This document shows positions 25,570 to 36,400 of a DNA stretch of 64,000 nt, in pieces. Within the stretch, counting starts at the first letter, position 1. Each line of letters starts with the position of its first letter. Made by a program: the position numbers and the translations under genes. The notes under the pieces are model-generated. The model was not told the DNA's origin and made no database searches. It worked only from the letters and a program-made list of their open reading frames with translations. This stretch comes from Tetrahymena thermophila SB210. Lineage: Eukaryota; Ciliophora; Oligohymenophorea; Hymenostomatida; Tetrahymenidae. Location: the NCBI RefSeq assembly GCF_000189635.1, contig NW_002476578.1, forward strand, positions 310,001 to 374,000, given 5' to 3'.

Positions 25570-27483
25570 ATGTCAGACACAAAAGCAACAGCAACTTTAA
25601 AAAAATTTGATATTTTCGCTCTTCCTTTTTAGTTTACATTTAGAAATAATGAAAAAGAAAAAAAAACAACTATTGGAGGTCTGATTTCCATGTCAATTTT
25701 AATTGTTTCTTCTGTATATTTTGGGTATCTTTGCTATCTATATTTTTAAAATTAGGTTTAGCCATAAGTAGTTTCTTCTAGCAGCTTTTAAAAAAATTCA
25801 TACGATATGCAGTTCTAAGAGAGTTTTATAGCGGTTCAAGTTTTAATGCCAAATGGTTAAAATCTCTATGATTTTTAATAGCAAACAGGTAAAGTTTACT
25901 TAAATCTTATTTTACTTAGTACAAAGACAGGCATGAATGGTTAATTTTTACCTCAACCACTAATTCCATGCAAAGATAACAGTCTATAGGGATATTTGTG
26001 TTTAGATTCTAGTAAGGTTGGAGTTGGAGATAATCTTTTTTCCCTTACATACAATCCTGATAATTTAGAATAAAATTAATATTCTATAATTTTCGGTATT
26101 TGTAATCCTAGCCTGATATAGAGTCCTTATATTTGTGAAGATGAACAAGTAATAAGGAAAAATATAATATCATATTCTACATAAATAACAGTAAGAGTAA
26201 GTTTACATTAATATAACACTAAGACGAAGTAGTTGGAATAAAGAGTCAAAAAAGAGTTATTCTACTTTGATCCTAATTTAGCTTTTTATACAAAACTCCA
26301 CCTCGAAATAACAGATCTTACTTAGCAGTAGGGATTTATAATTTAAAATTCTGAATATAGCACATACTTTTCAGGCTATACTCGTAGAGATATATATTGT
26401 ACATAAAAATTCATTAAAGATTAGTTTTAAATGAATATTTTAGGCGCTCTGGAGTTTTTCATAGGCTCAGAGAGTATAAATTTAAACATTTAGTACCCTT
26501 AATTTACTTATCTTTTAGCTTAGTTCACAAGTGTTTTTAATTCTTTGTTGTTCCTGGGAATTATAAGCAAGTTTTTTGCTGAATCAGAAATTTTCTTAGA
26601 AGTTGCAGAAATGTAACTCAAAGTTTATTTCAAGAAATCAGCAATATTTCTTTTAAAATAACTTGGTAAAGGAGAGATTGTTTAAAGAGAATAATAGCAA
26701 GGTTTAGGAAACCTTTTAAATTATATTAAAAATACAGACTTTAAAGAGTTAGGAAAAAAGATGAAGGTTAGTCTTATAACAAAGTATAATTTATTATTTT
26801 ATTTTACATACAGGCATATAATAATTTAAAAAAAAAGGATTAAGTATATATTCATGAGTAATGTAAAAAATGAGAAAGTAGAAACAATTTAAGTGAAAAT
26901 GTTTAAACAAATAGCTGATTAATCTAGTAAAGCTTTGAACATATTCGAAATATAAAAAGAGCTGCTACAAATGAAGATCATGATGAGATTATTCTTTTCA
27001 GTTGAATAGTATGCTGCAATTCAACTATGTGGAAGTAAACTACCTATTTACAATGAAATAAAAACTGAATAAGACTAAGAAATTATACAAGATTTTATTG
27101 ATGAAAATAGTTAAAAATCAAACAAGATAGATTAATAAATAGAAAAGAGTATTGAAAGTAAAGAAGATAAATAGAAGTTTTAAGAATAAAGCTAAAATAA
27201 TGTCATATCATTTAACAGAGAAAGATTAAACTCAGTCGGAAAATACAATGCTACAGTTTATCCTCTTAGGATAGAATAATAACTATTTGATCAAAAAAAC
27301 GTGGAAAATCATACTGAATTCATCAGTCATTTAGAAAAAATTGATATGATTGAAAGAGATGAGAAATTTTTTAAGGATTGTTTGGAAAAATTTTTAAAGA
27401 ATAAATCACAATCTTAATCTGAAATTGATAGACGAATTCTAGAGTGTATGATTGGATTAGATGATACGAAATCTATTTATTGA
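25570..27483 (+). CDS. two-pass membrane protein of the array, branch B (block 2 copy)
   Basis: Exons are 25570-26783 and 26838-27483, giving 619 aa; the intron is 54 nt. It opens MSDTKATATLKKFDIFALPF and is very close to the protein at 15670 over its whole length, including both cysteine pairs, the ending LECMIGLDDTKSIY, and the 3' flank. Differences are single codons, for example the change from TFGNNEK to TFRNNEK before TM1. Intact. Function unknown. Confidence 0.85.
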
Positions 27484-28294
27484 TATTTAATGTTAATATA
27501 CTATACTAAATGTTTACCAAAAAATATATCTTTAGATGTGTAAAATAAATAATTTAAAAATTATTAATTCAAATAAGAGGAAAATATATAATAATAGTTT
27601 TTCTACCCTCTCACTAAACTTAAAATCTTTCCATTTTAATTTATTATGAAAATTAACCCATTTTAATATTAATTTCTGAAAAAAAATATTTTATTTTTGA
27701 TTGATAAAAATTATCATATATTAAGTCACAAAATCAAAAAATCGTAAAGTTGAATTTTTAAATTAATTTCATTAATTCATATCAATTTAAAAGTAAATTT
27801 ATTATTATAAAATTATTACATATTTTATAAATATATTTAAAGAAAATTATAATCTAATGTAAATTAATTATATAATCTTTACATAAATTTTATTGATTTT
27901 ATAAAATATTTAAATTTATTTATAATTTCCTTTTGATTTATTTTTTTTATTAAGTACAGGATTGATCTATTATTTTATAGACAGACAGATGTCTTTGATT
28001 TTGTTTTTTAATAAATTATGGTTATTATTTCTGTTTCTTTGAATAAATTTATTAAACGTATGTCCTTAAATGAATCCATGGTGTAGATAAGTGTAGAGAA
28101 TAGACTATTTTTAACAAAGATTGATTGATTATTAGTATTATTCGTCTTAGTAGAAAAAATATAGGATTTTTTATTAAATTTTATGACTATTTCTTATGTT
28201 AATAAATTGTAATGATAAGATTTAATATTATTAAACATTTATTTTAATTAAAATTGATTAAACTCAAAACTAATAATATTCATCAACTAATAAA
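27484..28294. other. intergenic
   Basis: No gene is seen. The first 175 bases repeat the flank after 17584. The remainder is AT-rich without recognisable features; the B gene at 28295 follows. Confidence 0.55.
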
Positions 28295-30214
28295 ATGTCT
28301 GAAACAAAAACAATATCTACTTTAAAGAAATTTGATATCTTTGCTCTTCCTTTTTAGTTCACATTTGGCAATAACGAAAAAGAAAAAAAAACAATTATAG
28401 GAGGTCTAATTTCGATGGCCATTTTAATCGTTTCTTCTATCTATTTTGGGTATCTTTGCTATCTGTACTTTTAAAATAAGGTTTAGCCCCAAGTAGTTTC
28501 TTCTAATATCTTTTAAAAAAGCCCATATACTATGCAATTCCAACAAAATTTTATATCTGTTTAAGTTATAATGCCAAATGGTTAAAATCTTTATGATTAT
28601 TAATAGCAAACAGGAAAAGTATACTTAAATATAATCTCTATCAATTTTAAAAGTGGAGTAAATTTTAAATTTACACCTTATCCTCTAATTCCATGCAGAG
28701 ATGAAAGTCTGTAAGGCTATTTATGCTTAGATTCTAGCAAGGTTGGAGATAGTGATAATTTATTTTCTCTGACATATAATCCAGATAATATAGAAGAAAA
28801 CTAATTTAGTATTATGTTTGGTATTTGCGATCCTAATTTTATATAAAGTCCTTATACTTGTGAAGATGAATAAGTAGTAAGGAATACTTTAATATCTTAT
28901 TCTACACAAATAACAGCTAGGATAAGTTTAAAATAATTTAATACTTAGACAAAACAATTGGAAGATAGAATAATAAAAGAGATATTTTACTTTGATATTT
29001 ATTTAGGTTTTTATACAAAATTCCACCTTTAAAAAACAGATTTAACTTAGCAACAAGGATTCATAATATAAAACTCTGATTATGATACTTATTTTTCTGG
29101 TTTTGCTAGAAGAGACATATTTTCTTCATAATAATTAATTAAAAGTTAGTTATAGATGAATGTTTTGGGCGCTTTGGAATTTTTTTTAGGCTCTGAGAGT
29201 ATAAGTTTAAACATTTAATTTCCTTAGTTTACATCTCTTTTGGCTTAATTTACTAGTGTATTTAATTCTTTATTGTTCTTAGGAATTATAAGCAAGTTCT
29301 TTGCTGAATCAGAAATTTTCAGCTAAGTTGCAGAAATGTAACTCAAAATATATTTCAAAAAATCAGCTCTATTTATTTTGAAATAAATTGGCTAAGGAGA
29401 AAATATTTAGAGAGATTAGAAACAAGGTTTAGAGAAGCTTTTGAGTTACATAAAGAATGCAGACTTTAAAAATTTAGGAAAAAAGATGAAGATCAGCTTT
29501 TTTAGAAAGTATTAATTTATATTTATTTTACATTCAAATTTATTGGTATTTATTTAAATGATTTTAAAAAAAAGAATTATGTATGTATTCATGGGTAATA
29601 TTAAAAATGAGAAAAAAGAAACAATTTAAGAAAAACTGTTTAAGCAAATAGTCAGCCAATCTAATAAAGCTTTGAACATATTTGAAATATAAAAAGAGCT
29701 GTTGCAAATGAAGATCATGATGAGACTAATTTTATCAGTTGAATAGTATGCTGCAATTTAATTATGTGGAAGCAAACTTCCAATATGTAACGATAAACAA
29801 AAGGAATAAGATTAAGAAGTAATTGAAGAAAGTTAAATATCAAATTAAATAGTAAGTGTAGATTAAAAATTAGAAAAGAGTAATGAAATTAAGGAAGATA
29901 AATAGAACTTTGAAGACAGAACCTAAAACAATATTTTATCATTTAGTAGAGAAAAATAAGAATCAGTTAGAAAATTTAATGGTACTGTTTATCCAATAAG
30001 CATTGAATAGTAGATATTTGATAAAAGAAAGACTGAAAAAAATACAAAATTAATTAGTCACTTAGAAAAAATTGATATGATTGAAAGAGATGAAGGGTTT
30101 TTCAAAGATTGCTTAGACAAATTTTTACAAAACAAATCAAAACCTCAATCTGAAATTGACTAAAGAATTCTAGAATGTATGATTGGGTTAGATGATCCAA
30201 ATTGTAATTATTGA
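28295..30214 (+). CDS. two-pass membrane protein of the array, branch B (fourth intact-line copy)
   Basis: Exons are 28295-29508 and 29575-30214, giving 617 aa; the intron is 66 nt. It starts MSETKTISTLKKFDIFALPF. TM1, C-x9-C (PCRDESLQGYLC), C-x10-C, the second hydrophobic segment and both tail blocks are present. It mixes features of the 13451 line (SSNIFQK, YDYQQQTGK) and the 15670 line (GYLCLDSSKVG), so it may be an older paralogue or reflect gene conversion. The Gln-rich spacer is among the shortest of the family. Function unknown. Confidence 0.85.
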
Positions 30215-30613
30215 GATATCATATTCAAATTTTATTTATAACTAATATATATTTTACTTTTTTTAAAACATTAATTTAAATTATGTATTAAATTTATAAT
30301 TTCTAATTATTTAAATGTAGAAATAGTTTAATGTATTGTGTGTGGTTTCTCATAAATTTAGGCTTTATTTTATTAAAATTTAAAAATATTTTTTTTTAAG
30401 ATTTTGGAGTTAAAAATTCTACTAAAGAATTCATGAATATTTAATAAAAAATATATTATGCTTCTATTTCAATTTTAATATTAATTATTATTACCATTAT
30501 TCTAAAGATATTTATTAACCATTGATTGATTATTAATAAAATATAAAATCTATCTTTCTATAAAATAAGTTTATTTATTTGACCATCAAAATAATAATTG
30601 TTCTTTAATAGGT
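30215..30613. other. intergenic
   Basis: About 400 bases of AT-rich DNA between two B genes; nothing further seen. Confidence 0.5.
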
Positions 30614-32622
30614 ATGCCTGATTCTTTAGCAGTATAATCGCTTAAAAAAATAGATATATTTGCTCTCCCTTTTTAGTTTTCTTTTGGAAATAACGAAAAA
30701 GAAAAGAAAACAATTGCTGGAGGACTAATTTCAATCAGTGTTTTAGTAGTTTCTCTAATATATTTCATATATCTATGTTACTTGTATTTCTAAAATAAAA
30801 TTTAACCACAAGTAGTATAAACTAATGTATTTTAGTAAGATCCATTTAGCATTTCATTCTAATAAGACTTTATATCAGTTCAAATTATTATGCCGAATGG
30901 ATAGAGTCTCTATGATTACCAAAAGAGTACAGGTAAAATTTACTTAAATGTTATCTCAAATCATTTTAAAAATGGAACAGAACTTAAATTTAATACTTTT
31001 CCTTTAGTCCCTTGCTTAGACTCCTAATTATAAGGCTATATGTGCTTTGATTAAAGTAAATTCGGTAATAGTAATGGCGATTTTGAATTTCTTTATAATC
31101 CTAATAATATTGAATAAAGCAAATTTAATATATTTTTTGCAATATGTGACTAATCAACTACTCCAAGTCCTTATATTTGTGAAAATGAATAAATTATAAG
31201 AGACACTGTTTTAACATATTCCACTTAAATAAATCTTAGGATTAGTCTCTCTCAATATAATACTTAGACTAAATAGTTAGAGAAAAGAATCATGTAAGAG
31301 CCAGCTTATTTCGATACTAATATGGGTTTTTATTTCAAGATTGCTCTTTAAAAAACTAATTTGGTTAAATAAGAAGGATTAATTATTCAGAGTTCTGAAT
31401 ACAAAACTTATTTTTCTGGATACACTAGAAAGGATTTTTTTGCAACTTAGTCGCTTGTTGAAAACTAGTTATAAATGAAAGCAATAGGGATATTTGAAAT
31501 TTTTATTGGTTCAGAAGGCTAAAATCTATATGTTTAATATCCATAGTTTACTTTCTTATTAGCTTAGTTTACAAGCGTATTTAATTCATTGCTTTTTATT
31601 GGTATATTCAGCAAGTTCTTTGCAGAAACAGAAATTTTTTGCATAGTTGCTGACATTCAACTTAAATTTTACTTTAAAAAATCAGCCTTATTTATACTAA
31701 AATAACTTGGCAAAGAGAATGAAATTAAAATAGCATAGGAGTAAGGATTAGATAAACTAAGTGATTACATTAAAAAAGCTGATTTCAAAAATTTTGGTTA
31801 AAAAATGAAAATAAGTCTATTTAGAAAGTATTTTATTAATATGATTAATTTTCATTATTCAAAGTTTTCTATTTAAATAAAAGAATCTTGTATTTATTCA
31901 TAGGAGAGGACAATAAGAAAGATAAAGAAACAATTTAGCATAAATTATTTAAGTAGATTGTAAGTTAATCAAAAAAAGCTATTAACATATTTGAAATTCA
32001 AAAAGAATTATTATAGCTGAAAATAATGATGAGGCTTTTATTATCTGCTGAACAATATGCTGCTATATAATTGTGTGGAAGTAGTTTACCGTTATTTTAG
32101 GACTAATAAGATGTGTAAGTTTTATAAGAAAAAGACATTTAAAAGGAAGATAATAGTTAAAAAGTAGTAGTAGAAGAAGAAGAAGATAATATTTTTGAGA
32201 TAAAAGAAGAAAAATAGACACTTGGTAAAAGTTAGAATAATATTTTATCTTTTACGATGGAAAAATAGGACTCAGCTAAAAAAGGTTCTTCTTCTGTTTA
32301 TCCAATTTAGATTAATTAAATAGAAAAGCAAGTTTCAGAATCAAGCTAAAAAAAGTTAAAAAAAAATATTTTAAGTCATTTGGAAAAATTAGATTTGATA
32401 GACAGAAATGAAGAATACTTTAAAAAGTTTTTAGAAAGATTTTTAGAGAGTAAAAACTAAAAAAAATCAAAAGTAGATAAGAGAATTATTGAATGCATGA
32501 TTGGTTTAAATGGAGTATATTGTAATGAAAACAGCATTGAAAAAGATATGTATTTATTTATAAGCAATTTTAATCAAAATTAAATATTTGTTATTAAAAA
32601 GGTAAAAAGTCATTAAGAATGA
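30614..32622 (+). CDS. two-pass membrane protein of the array, divergent branch B copy with longer C-terminus
   Basis: Exons are 30614-31827 and 31884-32622, giving 650 aa; exon 1 is still 1214 nt and the intron 56 nt. It starts MPDSLAVQSLKKIDIFALPF. TM1, PCLDSQLQGYMC (C-x9-C), the C-x10-C pair, the second hydrophobic segment (SLLFIGIFSKFF) and the tail blocks are present. It is the most diverged intact B copy. After the usual ending IIECMIG it runs on for about 40 residues where the others stop, rich in Asn, Phe and Lys. It contains a Glu run (EEEE) in the spacer. It closes the array. Function unknown. Confidence 0.85.
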
Positions 32623-33431
32623 ATGAGTGGAAGTTTAATTATAAAATTAATTCATACAATAATGAAGCTATTTTAAATGAAAAAAATTGTTTTATTTTCA
32701 AATTATCTTTTAAAAAAGTTGATTTATTAAGATTTAATAAAAATAAAATATTTATTTATGTTTTTTTTTAATTACAAATTTAAATTGGAATTGTGATTTT
32801 TTTACTCTTCATTTATTAGATTTGGATTAATTGTTTTCCTTTTTCATACTTTGTTATTGATTTATTCATTTTAAATTTATTCTTATTTAAAAAAAAATAA
32901 TATTATACACTTAAAATAAATAATATTTTTACATTAAAACTCTTTTAAAATAAATAAACTTAAGGTAATTTTATTATTTTCTAGATAAAGATTAAAATAT
33001 TTTATTTGTAATATTATCATTAAATATTCAACTAAAAAAAAATAAATTGAATATATTTTGCAGCAATAAACAAACTTAAAAGAAAGAAATTTGACTGACC
33101 AATAGACAAATGATTGAAATCAGAAATAAAGATTTTTTGCTAATTATAAAGAAAATCAAGGATTTTAGTAAGTAGCTCATTTATTTTTTTAATAAAGGCA
33201 AATATAACAAGTATCAGAAATACGAAGATTTTTTATTGATAAATGAGCACATCATAGAAGGATTTTAGGAATATATCAATTAATTTTTACAGAAAAATTA
33301 TTTATTTATTACTTAATTTATTTTAAAAACAAAGGTTTATAGGTATTCTATTTGTTAATAAAAGGTAAACAATTAATAGTAAGTTAGTAATTCTAGGTTA
33401 GGTTGTATTAATAATAAGTATTTTCAAATTT
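32623..33431. other. intergenic between the array and VPS15
   Basis: AT-rich stretch. It includes a small uncertain open frame (33110-33460) that overlaps the VPS15 start; otherwise nothing recognisable. Confidence 0.5.
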
Positions 33432-33460
33432 ATGGGAAACACTTTGTTAGAAGCAACTGA
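33110..33460 (+). CDS. uncertain small ORF overlapping the VPS15 start
   Basis: ATG at 33110, TGA at 33458-33460, 116 codons in ciliate code, in a different frame from VPS15. The middle reads like protein (charged and aromatic residues, for example QKYEDFLLINEHIIEGFQEY), without low-complexity A/T codons. The end overlaps the first 29 bases of VPS15, and near 33360-33400 there are donor- and acceptor-like sequences. It could be a small gene, an upstream ORF in the VPS15 leader, or chance. No family recognised. Confidence 0.25.
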
Positions 33461-36400
33461 TAAATATCCATTAAAGCAGTTCGATTTATGGAGTGAAGAG
33501 AAACCTGAGTTGTCAGGTTCTAAACTGCTATTCGAAAGCAAAATCTTTCATACGATGAGCTTTAATTTAAAGAATTAAAATTCAAGCATCATTATGAAAG
33601 TTTATTTAAAAGAAAATGATTTTGATCAGCGGAACAGTAAAATGTACAAGGAGTAGTTTGAGTATATAAAAAAGAAATTTACTCCTATTTATTATCCTAA
33701 TGTTCTGCCATTTATGACTCTGCTACACTTTGATCAATATCAGGCATCTCAAGTATAATAATAACCATAATCTTATAATTTTGTAGTTGTGGCAAGATAA
33801 ATGATGTATTTGACACTTTCTGAAAGATTTTTGTATAAACCTTCCTTGTCTAGCTTCGAAAAAAATTGGATTTTATTCCAAACTTTAATAGCAATATATT
33901 GTGTGCACAAACTTGAAAATATTTTCCATGGAGCTATCAGATCTTCAAATATATTATTAACCACTTCTAATCATGCTTTTCTTACAGATTTCGCTAATTA
34001 TAAGCCTTTATACATTGATGAAGCTAATTAAATAAGAGATCTAAGATTTTTCTATAAAACTCATGAAAACAATTCTACATTAGCTCCTGAAAAATTTAAA
34101 AATAATGTTGAATAGCAATTAATAGCTCTAGATTAAATTGCTCCGAAGTTACTGAAAGATCTCTAATCGATGGATATTTTTAGTTTAGGTAAAATTATTT
34201 TAGCATGAAACGAAGTTAAAATATTCATAAATAAATATAATTTTTGCATAGATTATGTTGAGAGTTTATTATTATTTATAAATCATGTATTTTTATTCAT
34301 AAATTAGGTTGTGTTATAAGCGATTTGTATTTTGAAGGAGATCAACCTTTATTCACATACGAGTAGGTCTAAAAGTTTAAAGCAAAACAATATACTCCTG
34401 AGAGTATCATTAAAAAAATTCAATGCTAAAAGACTTAATAATTAGTTCATAAAATTATAATGGAGGAAAATGAAGAAAACCGTATTGGGATAGAAGAGGT
34501 AAAATTTTTAATTTTACTTATTTTGTCAATTAGAATATTTAAATTAACAAATAATTAATTGAAATTCTATCTTCAATGATGTATATTAAATATATTTTAT
34601 TACTTATTTAGGTACTTAAATATTTTATCAATGAAATTATTTAAGACAAAGAAAAGTTTATGCTACTTTATTGTTTAGATACTACAATATAATCAAATCT
34701 ATTAGCCAAACCTGATTATAGAATAGCATTCTTGAAAGAAATGCTTCCCATCATTCATTAGGTGTGCATTTAATAAGAAAGCAAAGAGTTCATTGATAAT
34801 CTCCAATAGAATTTCAAATATTCTTTACCTCTTAGCTTACAAAAGATTAACTTTAGAAAATAGATAGTTGATGCTGTTTAAAATTTGAAGTTTAAAATAT
34901 GGGAAATATTAGAGTTGGAAATGCCTTATTATTTAAAGCATGAAAATATTTAATAAAAATAATTAGAATATGAAAACACAGAAAACTTAAAGGAAAAATA
35001 GTTTAAAACTTGCTGGCAGAATTATGAGAATAACGCTTAAAAACTATAGGAAAATCTTTAAAATGGCAATCAAGAATAAGATATCCAGCAAAACAATAAG
35101 CAATAAAAATAGCAATAATAGGTTAATAATACTTAATCACCTGAATTAAAGTAGATCATTATGCTTCTTTGTACAAATTTAAGAACTGTATAATATTCAG
35201 CAAGTAAGCTAGTAGGTTTAGAAATGTTAGTTCATTTATCTACATATTTATCTGACTATGATGTTTTACACGCTGTACTACCTTTTATTTGTGACTCGTT
35301 AGAAGATTCTGATATTTAGGTTGCCGAGTACGCACTAGAAGCTTTTGCAAAACTCCTTTCAAGATTGCATGATCCTTTTGACAGTCTAAATGACACTACT
35401 CTATACAAGGTATTCATATGGTCAAATTTCTAGAAATGTGCAAAAATTATGGATATTCATAGAGTGTTCCTGCTTAATTGCATAGATTTAGCATAATCAT
35501 GCATAAGACTCTGTAACATATCCATCAAAAAGAGACAAAAATTTTTGGAAGAATAAATGAATCAATCGATAATAGTTGACAATCAATCTAGAGCTCAATC
35601 CATGATCAGAAATTAATAAGGTAAATAAATAATAGTAAGAATCGTATAAAAAATTAATTAATTTATTTAAAAAGAGGAAATTATATCACCAGAAAAACTA
35701 GAAAGTGAAATTATAGATTTAGTAAAGAATGTTTTCAAAAAATGTCTTTCATACGACAGTCCTTCGGATAGATCTAACTTAGCTATTTCTTAGCTATCAA
35801 GATTTTTAGAGTTTTTGAAAGAAGATTTAGAGAAAATGAACTTTTTATAGATTGTAATTTAATTTTTGTTTTTTTTATTTAACAAATTTAATAAAAATTA
35901 TTTTATAAATAAGTTTATTTCATGCTTAAATAAGACAGAAAGAAAGCTAAGCTGCCTTGAAAATATGTATGATATTATCACAAAAATATAAGATCCTCGA
36001 AGTAAATAGTTTGCTATCATTTGCTTAAAGGAATGCTTGAAAGATTAAAATGAGCTTTTTGAGTACACTGCTGTAAATTGCAGTTGGTAAAAAAAAAAAT
36101 CAGTTTAAAACTTTTTCTCTTATATATTTATTTTAATTTAAAAGGAGATTGGTAGAAAAAGGAATTTTAGACAAAGCCTAAATTTTAGAGTTTTTAGATT
36201 ATATCATTCCATTAATTTTGCATCCTCATAACTGGATTAGAAAAGAAGCCATTAAATTTGTAGAAGTTGTGATTACAAAGATGGATCCAATTTAAGTTTT
36301 CTTAGAAATTCAACCTAAAATTAAAGATTATTTAACAGAGGAAGTAGCCATCATAAACAAAGACATTCTGAAGTTAATTCTTCCGAAGAAAATAGATAAA

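Noticed and set aside
718-32622. Mating-type-like locus with silent truncated copies
   Set aside because: The known Tetrahymena mat locus uses paired head-to-head genes with terminal segments; here all copies are on one strand, complete genes alternate with dead ones, and the proteins do not look like MTA/MTB.
718-32622. ERGIC/ERV41-46 cargo receptor family
   Set aside because: TM near both ends of a luminal domain and a KxFDxF start are similar, but the second hydrophobic segment is followed by a 270-residue tail and I see no diagnostic motif. Not assigned.
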